Assembly: GCA_013398955.1 (NCBI GenBank)
Contig: VWPU01013573.1
Span: 186,001-250,000 of the forward strand
Origin: Callaeas wilsoni
Lineage: Eukaryota > Chordata > Aves > Passeriformes > Callaeidae
Direction of reading: 5' to 3'
DNA: 64,000 bases
In this document: one piece after another, positions 38,428-50,083 of the stretch
Layout of the letters: each line of letters opens with the position of its first letter
How positions within the stretch are numbered: position 1 is the first letter of the stretch
Notes under the pieces: generated by a model
Database searches by the model: none
What the model saw: the letters and a program-made list of their open reading frames with translations, nothing else
Told to the model about the DNA's origin: nothing
Program-made: the position numbers and the translations under genes

Positions 38428-41400
38428 GTCCTCCAGGCTTGCATGACATGTCCATATGGAAATACAATATATTTTAAAAAAAATGCTTCTGGAAATTTAA
38501 TAGATCCACCTTAAAAAAAAAAAAAAGCCACAAACGATTATTTTCAGAAATAAGTCACTTCATTTGCCATGGAAAAAAAAACCCCAAAAACCCAACAAAT
38601 GACAATCCAGATATGGTAATATCCACTCAGTGGCAGCTACATAAAATGGGACAATCTTCTGTTTGCTCAATCTCTTCCAAAAATAGTGAGTTTTGTTTAG
38701 CAGAAGGCAGAAGAAGAGAGGCTTATTTACAACTGTAGGACAAATTACTGTACAACAATAAAGAGAAGTCTTCGTATTTACTGTCTGTCAACCCTTGAAA
38801 TTGAATGCCAATAAAAAAAAGCAGCATAACATCACTGGCTGCTAAAGTGGGTATGTTGGCAGGTCTTCAGAGAGGTTAAAATAACTGTAAACTAGGGGAA
38901 GGATTTGGGCTGAATAATCATCAAAGCAGACATGATCTGAAAGAGATCTCTTGATGAAGAAACTATCACATGGATTTAAATGCTACACCAGACCCCTGCT
39001 GCAATTTTAGGGGACCTTCCCAAACAATCATGCCTTTACTGAGAAAAGGCTTATAGAAAACAAGGGTGCTCCAACAGGTCTCATTTATTTAAGTCTGCTG
39101 TGTATTTCACTGCTGGAAGATTAAAAGCTTTTTGTTTTGTTTTGTTTTTACTGGTGTCAGAACTGCTAAACCAAGCAAACGGAACCAGCTGCCTATTGCT
39201 GAATGAGTATTGAAGAGTGAAACCATAAAGAACAGGAGACCAATCTGAGTGCCTGCTTGTTTGTCTCACATCTGGGAAGTAATTTAGCTCAGAGATGGGG
39301 GTACAGCAGCTCCATAAATGCCCTGGGTCACATTGTACCAATGAAATCTCTGTCAACACCAGCAGCCTGTTCACCAATCATGAGTACCTCAATCACCTCA
39401 TGAAAGGAAGTCATTAGCAGACCCATTTATGCCCTCTGCAAATACATGCACACCTTCCTCAAGCCAATCAGTCATTCCTCCTGTCTTTAAATCCACCGGA
39501 GGCGCCTGCTTCCTCCTGCCCTCCCTTCTTCCCCACTAGCACCTGCCCTACTCCAATGTTCCCTCCTTCACCCAAGAGCCTCCGACATCTCCTGATACCC
39601 ACTCCCTTTTTTACCTGAGTTTTATCCTCAGCGGCCTCCTGGAGTCAGGAGTTGTGTGTGCAGACCTTGATAGAGGATGGGTTTTGCTATGCTGCTCTCT
39701 TTGCTCCCAGAAGCCACAACGGGAATATTTCCCCCAACTAGAAATGCTATACTTTCTTAAATGCAGATGTTCACAGGGAAATGTGATTCTTAGTATCTTT
39801 TTTTCCCAATGATTTTTATTTTTCAAAACTCGTCAACTTATTATTTTCCATAGTTTGGGGGTTGTGTTTTTTGCATTTTTTAATGTAATTTCTCTGGATT
39901 TTTTTTTTCTATTCTATTTGCACCAAGGACAATGATATTCCGGTTTCAGATTCACATTTACTTCTGTCCCCACCATTTCAACTACCTCTATAACTTTTGC
40001 AATTGAAATAAAAATGAGTCAGAAAAGACATAAAGAGAGGACATGCAGACAGTCAAGAGCTTTAAGAGCTCTGCTCTATTCATGGTGAAGAAAGGGCAGG
40101 AGGGGAAGAAGTAAGTCTCAGTTTTGAAATGCTTTCTATTTTTAAATTGTCCTGAGAAAATGATTAATCTGAATACCTTTAGCTTTTACATTGTACAAGA
40201 TCTTTGACACAGGAGGATATAACGCTGCTGGTGGTTTGCCAGTTCACGTTAGCAATATCCCTTTGGGTCTAGCTAAACTGTTTAAAAGCAGCCGAAGCAC
40301 TTTGCAGCAGATAGATAGATAGATAAATAAATAAATAAATAAATGAACCACCAGCATTCTCTGCCTATATATCAACTAAAATACTTCCCCCAGAAACACC
40401 AAAATTTATTCTAAAGTAAAGCTTAAAAAATGTAAATGCAATACAGAGAAATGGGAATTTTAAGGAACCAAAAGGAGGATTCATGACTCAAATCACGCCC
40501 TGTGTGTTCCACATGTGGCATCTGTGTATTGCATTTCTTTGTTGTATAAACTGGGTCTTACCAGTGGGTTTGAAATACACACTTCTCATTATTGTGTGGC
40601 ATTGTCAAGACAGGCACCAGCTTGTTTAACTTTGTTACATTCCCAAGCTGCTTTACAACAGTGTTGTTCTAAAATAAGAAAAAAAAAATTCCTCTACCTT
40701 AAATAATACAGACTCACACACACGCTACAATTTTAAAAGAACCCATATATTTTGTCCAGAATGGGTAAAGAAGGGAGTATTTGATACAGCTCTCCTAAAT
40801 CCTATAAAAATCCAGTTGCCTATTTTGGAATTTGTTTTCTAAAAAACCTAGAGCACCAGACCAGACACATGTGTAGAGTCTGCAGCCAAATCTAGATCTA
40901 AATTCCATGCCTTGGGCATTAAAAAAGAGGAAGGAGGTTATCAGGTTTGCTGTCAATAAACACTTCTCCTTCACTTTCACTAAATGCCAGATTTTGTTTC
41001 ACTAAACATGAATCCCTGCTTTCACAATTCCTGCTTCTTAGAGGCTCAGTGGATTTAAATGCACAAATCCAGTAGGTTGCCTTCAAACTGCACTCCTGAA
41101 CTTGTGTTTGTTTGATCAGAAAGCGCGAGAGATCAGTTGGTATGAAATCACGACACACGTCCACGAAACACAGGCAGTAATGGTGGTGGAAACAGGGAAA
41201 CAGCTTACTGAACTTCCTTTTAAAATGCATACATTCTTCTGGTCTCTGATCTAATTTCTGCTTTATTTTTCTTCATACATGAAGGGTTACATTACAAGTG
41301 TTATATGTCTCTGATCTGATTGCAGCAATTACCCATTTGAGTCTCTGGAAAGCGAAATTATTTCCAGCACTATCAAACAAAGGAACTTTCTGTCCATTCG

Positions 41401-44099
41401 CTCAGGCCCACGACAGTGCTCTATTTGATGCTTTTAATGTACAACACAAACGACCAAAAAATGGCCTGTATTATGCTAGTTGTGCAGGGGGAAGAGCTGT
41501 GTTCCATTAGTGATCCATAGACTTCACAGAAACTAATTGTACTGTTACACTTTTATCTTTAGCTTTCATGTCAGATGCTTGTTTGAATTAAACATGGAAC
41601 ACATGAAAAAAGGAAATGCATTACAAAATCTACTGGGTATACATCACTGCCAAAAGTCTATTTACATGAAAAGACCAAAAGGTTTCTAAAAGGTCTGTTA
41701 AAGCCTGGCTAGTTAACAGCAGCATTGGCTAGTTAATTGCCTGAAATTCCTGGCAGACTACAAAGACTACTTAAGGAATCATCAGCATCTTTCTAGCACC
41801 CATAAAATGTTCCGTTTGTGCTCTTTGTCATGGATAGAGTACCCCAAAACCAAATCTGAGGATTTTTTTCCCGCTTTAGTTTGAAGCCATCGTAAAGAAC
41901 CAATAAAATGTTCAGCTGAAATCTGCATTTCACCACCTGCCACTTTGAACTCCAGCAGGGAGCATTCTCCCAGTTTTAAGGAAATTAACTGCAATACAGA
42001 TGTACAGGCAGAAGAGAGCAAGACGGAACGATTCTGGAATTACATGAGACTAACACAGACAAGTTGCCAGACTGTCAATTTTTTGTAGCTCAAGCAGTCA
42101 TAAACCATGGCCCATAGGCAACAGTAATTGTTGTACAGCTGGTCCACTGAACCATATTATATTAAAACATTAAAACCTTCAGATTCATGGGGCTTTTCAG
42201 AATATCCACAAGAAAGTTCATGAGTTCACAGCCATCAGCTGGTGCTAAAGATTGGTAATTAGTGATTTGGTCTATATAGCATCACGGCTATATATGGCTA
42301 CTCTTAGGTATTGAGGAGGTATAGCTACAATTAAGTCTGACTTTAAGCCCTAAGCTTTACAAATCTGTAATGAAATAAGATCTAAACTTTTAGTAAGACC
42401 TTTTTTACATCAATGGAAACATAAAACCTATTGCACTACTAACAGCATCAAAGAGTATGTTAGTGGATTTCAAAAACCCAACACAGCAACCACAAAATCC
42501 AACAACAAAAATTCCAATACAATGTTCCCCAGGTTCAACACCACCAAGTACTTCCTTATAAGGAGGTCCTTATAAACACATTTGAGCAACTTCCCCAGAG
42601 CCTGTGGAAGCACTGACATACATCCTGCAATGGCTCAGAGTGCTAAGACCTATTCTAACAGTTTCATGAGCAAAAAAGAACTAATCTGGAAAGAAGAATA
42701 CTATTTGTGATTCCCAGCAATCAAAATCATTTTACTAAGGCCTTCATTTAAAGTGATGGATGAGAAGTAGCGAATCTCTGTCCCAATTTTCCAAAAGAGA
42801 TTGGGAATGGCAGCTTAATACCAAGATAATGTATCCAATATGCAACCCAGTCTATTTTCTCTCCGCAGTGAAAATAAAAAGGTTAAGACGAATGCATGCA
42901 CAGAGGCAAACATTCCCTCCCACAGATCCAGGTTTTATGGCCTGTCATGAGTAAAAGCAACTTCAGTTTAAAGAGGGAATTCCTTTTAAAGCTGTTCTTT
43001 ATGCCTCTAACTGGTAATGACTGGTGGCCCTGGTTGGGTTTAAAGTCTAAACGTGTCTGATGCTCTAAAAAGTTTAGTGGTCTCTGCACCAAAGAGTTTA
43101 TGGTCTAATTTGTAGTTCACACTGTTAAATATTGCATGAAACAGGTACTATTTGTGTGCATGAGGCATGCATGTAAAATCTGAATCATACAGGGATAAAT
43201 CTTCATCTGGAGTAAATTCGTATATGCTGCTGGACAGGACCCAAGTATATTTCTGAGTTTAGACCATGGCCAAAGTAGCTCTTAAGGATGGAAGCAGAGC
43301 TTTTAAAGATGCAGTGATGACAGTAATATCTCCCTAGCACTGGCTGTGTGGCTGGACTACAGAAATTAAACTGTTGTTTTAAGAGACGGATGTACTGTAA
43401 CATATTAAAAACCTAAGAGATATTGACAGGCCAGCACGCAAGAGGAACAGAAAGAACAGTCCTGCAGTAAAACCTCATTCAAGGACTCGCTCATGGGTGG
43501 AGAGAAGAACTCATCTACCTTACAGTTCCCATCACCAGGTAATTCTGTGATGACACAGCATTGTTTTCTCTTCCCAAAAGTAATGTGGGAGCCACAAGAA
43601 AGAGAGTAATACAGTTAACTCATAGAAGAAATGTTACTACCCTGCATAAAAGACAAAAGAAGTCTTAGTTCCCCCTTGAGCAGAGAGAATAATTCAATAC
43701 TTAAACTCCTTAAACACCATCCAGTGAGGAGCCACCAGTTAGTGCTATGGCACAGCCTTCAGAGAAACATGGCTTAGCAATAGGGTAAAGTCTGCACCCG
43801 TTCTTGCTTTGCAGAGGATTTAAAAACATTCCCCATCTCAAGGTTAATGACACAGTCTTGGAGAAACCCATGAGTGCAGTGGGCCCACATCCCTGATGTG
43901 ATGGATGCACTCCATCCCTTAACCAAACTGCGGTAGTTTGGTACAGGCTGCAAAGGAAGTAAAGGTGTGATCCGTGTCCAGGCCAAGAACTTCTCTAGTT
44001 TCAACTTGTTCTCTGAAAAACCATGAAGGAAACAGTGACAGAGTGAACATCAGTGCACGTGAGCTTGGAACACTGATCATGCGATTAACACATGAACAG
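38428..44099. other. Intron sequence, no gene recognised
   Basis: AT-rich with A-runs at about 38475-38585 and one microsatellite at 40310-40344. No coding exon with splice sites was recognised. Confidence 0.5.
40310..40344. repeat. (AGAT)n passing into (AAAT)n
   Basis: Four AGAT units followed by about five AAAT units, a compound tetranucleotide repeat that probably arose by point change and spread. Confidence 0.92.
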
Positions 44100-44930
44100 C
44101 TGGTGGCTTTTGCAAGACTCATTAATCAAAGAGCAAAGAAATTTGCGGGTACACGGAGACTCATGCATACCTTTTCCGTCACATGCAATTGGACTATAAG
44201 CCAACCACTTTATTCCATAAATATGACAGCCTAAGTGAGCCTTCTTGAGCTCTTCTGGCCAGGCAGCCTGGTTGCATGGTGGTGATCTTTCCTTGAGCTG
44301 AGACACCTCTCAAGAAGGCTCCTTGAGACAGAGAGACCTTTAACCAACAGCAGATCTGTCAGGAACCTAAATTAATACTAATGAAACATTACTAATTCAT
44401 GTAGCTATTCAATATTAATTATTATAAACTTATTATAGATAATTCCATTAGATATAACCCCTTGTCCAAGTCTGAAACTAATATTGGACTTAGCTGTACC
44501 AAGGCTCCATAAGGAGTTTAGAAAGCAAGCGTGTCCACTCTGAACCTTGTGACTCAACAGAAGGCTCTTCCTCACTCTTGGTATTTTTTTCATTAGCTAC
44601 AGACCTTTGTCTAAGTCTGAGACTCAGATTGGACCTGGCTGCACCTAAGTTCCACCACTCTGTATCTCATGACTCATCGGGAGAGTCTTCCTTACCATTT
44701 TGCATCTCCAGTCTCTGTGCAAAACATTCTAACTTGACTCTAACTCAGTTTGCATTTGTGTGCTTCTTCCATGCAGTAATTAATAAGGTGAACCTCACCA
44801 TCAAACTTACTTAACCTTTGTAAACCACTGTTAAACTTTGTTAAATTCCACTGAACTTATTGAACTAACGGAACATACTGCTGCTTCTCTCTTGAGTGAG
44901 GTGCATCCCACCCACTTGCAGGAATCCCAG
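44100..44930 (+). mobile_element. LTR-like interspersed repeat, copy B, with internal duplication
   Basis: It shares ordered blocks with 20960-21590, including GGACTATAAGCCAA, TCCATAAATA, ACACCTCTCAAG, GGAGTTTAGAAAGCAAG, TCTTCCTCACT and ACATACTGCTGCTTCTCTCT. Copy B is longer because a segment of roughly 110-140 bp occurs twice: GTCCAAGTCTGAAACTAATA at 44464 and GTCTAAGTCTGAGACTCAGA at 44608. A long-terminal-repeat origin is inferred from the TATA-like box, the length and the lack of coding sequence. Confidence 0.55.
44455..44700 (+). repeat. Tandem duplicated segment within LTR-like copy B
   Basis: Two imperfect copies each run from a CCTTTGTC-like start through AAGTCTGA, ATTGGAC, CTG(T/C)ACC, TCATGACTC-like sequence and a CTCTTCC-like end. 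The copies have diverged enough to suggest an old duplication inside the element. Confidence 0.7.
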
Positions 44931-45479
44931 ACCAGCACAGCATCAGTACCTCTACCTGGCCCTGATGCTGGCTTCATGGAGAGCAGAGCTTCTCACCACT
45001 CAGTTTGTGAGCTGATAAGAAGGCACATGTATGAGCATGTCCAGCTTCTTCCCACCACCAAAATCAACCCCAACTTTCCTGGACTGAGCCTTCGCTATTC
45101 TCATAAATAAGACAGCCCAAATTCCCAAGCTTGGACAATGCAATTGAAGATAACGCCATACTGGGAAAGGGTCAGCTGCTTCTGTCTCATTAACCCTTTC
45201 ACAGGCTCACCATTCACATTAGCTGCAGGTTCATGAAGGAAAGAGAAGGAATGAGATTATGGAAGAGGGAAAGATGGGATAGAAAAGGGTTCTGAATTGA
45301 CCACAGGTGGTATCTATTTCTTTCTAGTGGCTGACTGCCCAGTACAACCACAGCTCTCACACCAGTGCTCCAGTCAATAGCTAGGAATGAATGTAAGACC
45401 ATGGAATGACAAGAAGTGCTTCATAAATGCTACTTTGTATTCTGTCTTGGCAAATTGCACCAGCAGAGGCTCAGGTACT

Positions 45480-45790
45480 CACCCAGCTGCCTTCGTTTCT
45501 CAGCGAGAACATCAGGGAACGAAGCTGAGGTATCGAACCAAGGTCCCGGCTGCGACACTTGCTGCTCCAGGACACCAGGGACATCAGCGCACGACACTGG
45601 GTTCGAGCACAGAAGCCCCACTTTAGCCTGAGCAGAACCTCCTCTGCTAACACGGTCTGCATGCAGATCAACCCCAAATCAGAGCAAAGCTACGAATGCA
45701 AAATCATCTCACGACGGAGGAGAAAACGCGCGGCATCGGGAACAACGCGGCAGCTACAGAGAACATGCACTGCGCAACGCGAGAGGGCTC
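45480..45790. other. Isolated CpG-rich patch without a recognised gene
   Basis: More than twenty CpG dinucleotides occur in about 300 bp, for example in AAAACGCGCGGCATCGGG, whereas flanking kilobases have very few. Short open frames run through it on both strands, none recognisable. It could be a small CpG island or alternative promoter, or a young insertion that has not yet lost its CpGs; LTR-like sequence ends about 550 bp before it. Confidence 0.6.
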
Positions 45791-48700
45791 TCAGAGATCC
45801 TGCAGGCATCCCATGGCACAGGCAGATAAATCCAGTTCATCATAAGTGCTTTTTGTCAGAGGGCTTAAGGAAATATGGGCAATAATGGAGTAAGTGCTTG
45901 TCAGACCAGAATCCCAAGGGTGCACAAAGGATGTTGCCCTTATGTACTGGCAAAGCTACTGAGGAAGAACCTAAAGGCAGACTTCTTGAAAACTACACAT
46001 TTATCTTGAATGCAAATGCTGGCCATTGCTAGGTTCAGAAGTTACTCCATATGGCATTTTCATGCCAAATTTCTCATGGAATTCTTTCAATTATCCAAAC
46101 AGGACCCCAAATTTCATTCTGGATGAGGACCTGAAGCATTAGAAAGAAAGAGAGGAATATTTAGGAAGTAAAAGGCTCCAATCCCAGTATTAAGTTAGCG
46201 CTATAAAAGTTCCTTTTTGTTGTATTGGATGCCGACATTTTACATTCAAGCCCTCTGAACTCAGTATTTCAATTGTAGTACACACTCCGTGGCAGGAAAG
46301 TGCATGTTCTCTGCCTACACAGCAGGCACATAAAAAGAAAGGGAAAGAAAAAGAAAACCAATATAAGCCTGTGAGTGTTGAACAGTGCTGCGTGATATTA
46401 CTGATTTATTAACTTGGCTTGATCAATAAGGCTATCATCAAGGGCACATTTAGTTTGCACATATATTTCAATTTCTAACGCTTTTGTGTGCTCACTTTAG
46501 TTTCCATAATCTCTATCCAGGTCTCAGGAAGCTTTTTTTAAGGGAGAACAGAGAATTCTTTTTCTAAAAAAAGGATCAAAGTATTCTCAGTCAACTCTCA
46601 AACAAAAGGACAGTCAGTACTGTAGAAACAGCATGCTTACCTTTCACAGCAAAAAGAAAAATAAGCCTATAGGTCCAGATTTATCACTGCCTTAAGTTCA
46701 TCAACATCAATTGAGCTATTAAACTGTGGCTGAATTTGGCTCACAGCAATTAAAAAATTTCAACTTTCTCTGAGCGTCTTCCATCAGTAGCATGCTAATT
46801 TAATGCATAATTTAAACTCTGCTGTCCTTTAATTCAGCATCTGTAAATAATTAAAAAAACCCTAAAAATCCTTTTGCATTTATAAAGCTGACCTCCTCCC
46901 CCTTTTTCTACTGCAAAACAAAAATGACTTTTCAATCAAGAATTTATTTATTCTTTATATCTGAAAGTAAAAGCCGTAGAAAAGATGAGAAACTGATTTA
47001 CAAGATAAAACAATTAGCTCTGGGATATGTACATTAAGACTAATAAATTTCACATCATATTTTAAGGAGTGGAGGAGGAATCCCAGATATATTAGACTTT
47101 ATTCAAAATCTGTTGAAATGTTCAATTAAGAGCATCTTATGAAGGTAGGTTATGCAGTCACTAAAATTAAGATGTGAAAAACAGCATTAGAGTGCTATTT
47201 CTCTCAGAGACTACACACTTTAATAATCCATCCCTTTTTCTACACCCAAGATAACATCTAAAATCTGGGTATTCCTGTAATTGCTCTGGTCTTGTTAAAA
47301 TTTTTGGTTGTGTGGGAGAAACGCAAATGTATTACACAGTAAAAAATACTACAATAATTCCCTTTTAATCCAAAATCACTGATCTCAATGATTCTTATTA
47401 AAATCTTTTTTCCTCTGCTATTAAAACCTTTTTCTCTGTGCAGACAGATGAAAATGCCTTTTAAGATTCAAACAAGTTTGTGCAAAACCAGCTCGAACCC
47501 ATCAATCTCCCAGTTGGTTCCTAAAAGAAGGTAAACATTCCCCAAGCTGTTCTGACCAGACGTGACTGGCAGATCCTTTTTGGGAATGAGGGCTCAAGAT
47601 AAAATCCTGTTTCCATTCAGATTCAGAGCTTTAATAACACAAGAAGTTCAGTGCAGGATCAGGCAGTGAGGCAGTCATTTAATTTGATTTACAATAGAGT
47701 GTTAATATATGGTTTTGCTGGAAACACAGTCACTGTTTTCTCCAATTTTTCTGCTCTGTAGGTTTTTACATCAAAGCATTCCTGCTCGTTTTGTTTCCAT
47801 ATCTCCATGATACCAGTAGGAAGCTGCCCAGTTCTCCTGTTTTCTTTCAGCAGAATGGATTCGTGGACTAGCATGACTGCCTCAGGTGCCTCAACCACCA
47901 TCCTTCTAAAAGATTTATGGCGAACACATTGCATCCCAAGATATAAATCTACCAAATGGCTATTAGACATACTTTGCTGTCCACAGCCACATGATTTAAA
48001 GCAAAACTGATAATGGTATAGCTCGTTCTAGTGTTACTGGTACGCCTGTCAGAATTGTGCTACATCGACGCACATTTTTCCAGACACTTCATTCTCATTT
48101 TGGGTGTGAATTGGATAATCCTTCAGTATTACTCTGTTCATGGCAACTTGTGATGCTAAACAGTCCTTTGTGATCCAAGGATAAATGGGTACCATCAAGA
48201 TTAAGCTCTCCTTACATTTCCTTCATTGATTTACATTCCTTTACTTTTTATTGTTTTAAGATGAAATTCTTCTAGGCATCCAGTTTGAGCCATTGGACTA
48301 ACTAAGAAGAGGAAATCCAGCAAGGATGGGAAGTTTGGCCAAAGACTTTTCTGTTTTTGAAAATCCCCTGTTACATATCTTTTAAAGAAAACTCATTTTA
48401 CGAAAAGCATAAAACCTCACACTCTTTTTGCTCTCGGGAAGTTAACACAAAGTAAACCACCTCTAAAAATAATCTTCCACTCAAGAAACATCAAGGTGAC
48501 AGGGAGAGAGAGGGGGGTTATTGTGAGCACTAAATAACACAGGTTGGCTCTGTAAGCCATGAAGGGAAGGACAAGCTAAAATTAAATGACCTTTGGTAGG
48601 GATACCTCACCTACAACAGCAAGTCGTTATCTGATCTTCCTAATTCTCCTCCTCCGCTGTTGCAGGTCATGGTCCATCAGAAGCTGCTATTCCTGGTAGG

Positions 48701-49398
48701 ATGGGTGCAGGGCAGACAATGCCCTTGTATCCCCCCAGGGTGAACTGTCAGGGAGGCCAGCCTGGGGTCGTTTCAGGTAATACCCCTTCAGAGGCGGCGT
48801 GTCCCCTGCTGAACTTGCTGTGGCTTTCAGAAGAGGCAAGGCGAGTTCAGCTGTTTTTGTGAAACCATTGCCTCCAGAAGAGGCAAACTGAGCCTTGGTT
48901 TGCTGTAATAAAGCTTCAGTTAGAACACAAATCTATAAATATCTAACAGTGCAGATCCAAATGGCCAACTCTGGTCACAAGTATTGATCAGAGAGAGAGA
49001 AGAAGCAAAATGGAACCACACACTTATTCTGGAAAAAAATCCCAGAAAATGCTTTCCACACAACAGGTGGAGATCAAAATAATCTTTGTTGTGAATCCAA
49101 AATCTCCTTTACACCCATAGCACAGTTTTTGGAGTGACTGTTAGCTTCAGAAAAGCACTGACTGTACCAGACTACCCAGATGTTATTAGAACAAAGCACA
49201 GAGCCCTATCTTGTTTTTTATGTTTAGCGATGATTCTGAGCCAAATTCAAACATAGATCATATGTTGACTTTCTTTAAATCACTGAGTTACCAAGAAAGC
49301 TGAGCCACTAAGCAAGATCTTCCAGCAAACATGCCTGTCTCAGAAAGGGTCACAGAATTTGTGACATTAAGATGCTTACTTTATTTGATAGGAGATAT
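45791..49398. other. Intron sequence, no gene recognised
   Basis: AT-rich; 46380-46870 is TAAT-rich and repeat-free. A minus-strand open segment at 48687-48902 follows an acceptor-like site but has no good donor. Nothing else recognised. Confidence 0.5.
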
Positions 49399-49445
49399 AA
49401 AGTTGGACTAAATGATAACTGTAGGTCCCTTCCCACTGAACTATT
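49399..49445 (+). mobile_element. CR1 LINE 3' tail
   Basis: AGTTGGACTAAATGATAACT then GTAGGTCCCTTCCCACTGAA is a CR1 3' end; it passes directly into a pentanucleotide repeat. Confidence 0.9.
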
Positions 49446-49514
49446 TCTATTCTGTTCTATTCTGTTCTATTCTATTCTATTCTATTCTATTCTATTCTAT
49501 TCTATTCTATTCTA
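49446..49514 (+). repeat. (TTCTA)n pentanucleotide repeat grown from a CR1 tail
   Basis: About fourteen five-base units, the first few alternating TTCTA and TTCTG, then uniform TTCTA. It continues from the ATTCTATG-type tail of the adjoining CR1. Confidence 0.93.
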
Positions 49515-50015
49515 ACAATTAAATAAGCATATGTATATTGAAGTATCTGTATCTCTTTCCCCTTCTACTACTGAGCTGTGGATGCTGTAGAAAGGTTCAT
49601 GTCCTTCTTTTCCTAAAAGTAGTTCAAGTTTCATGTATGGGGGAAGAAAAACAAGAGGTAAAAGCTAACAGACTCGCTGAGGGCCTGCTTTTCTAATGCT
49701 GCATTTGACTAATTATATGATTTATTTTCAATGACTGGTTCAATCAATCCTGATCAAATTAACAAAGACAATGATCAGAAATACCAGACTAAAACACAAT
49801 AAAAATTATTTGGTTCCAGGGGATCCAATCAAAGGAAACAGGATTAAATTAACCAGTGATCGGATTAAGGAGAAGTTGCTGTATGAAGTCAGAAATGTAT
49901 TAGTACTTTGGGCCATTTGCTGTGTCTATAGGTTGCTATTTCCCTTTCTCCCTGAGTTCTCAATACACTTTAAACAAAATTGACTTTTCTAGGTATTACA
50001 AAGGTAATGTGGAAG

Positions 50016-50016
50016 A

Positions 50017-50083
<67 letters not shown>
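50016..50083. repeat. (AAT)n trinucleotide repeat, one interruption
   Basis: About 22 AAT units broken once by an AAAAAT step near 50050. Confidence 0.95.

Noticed and set aside
45520..45560. A tRNA-like B-box (GGTTCGATACC on the minus strand) suggesting a tRNA gene or SINE
   Set aside because: No matching A-box, acceptor stem or anticodon arm could be placed around it.
47689..47970. A 93-codon minus-strand frame that looks protein-like
   Set aside because: No recognised family and no convincing acceptor and donor pair; could not be supported as an exon.
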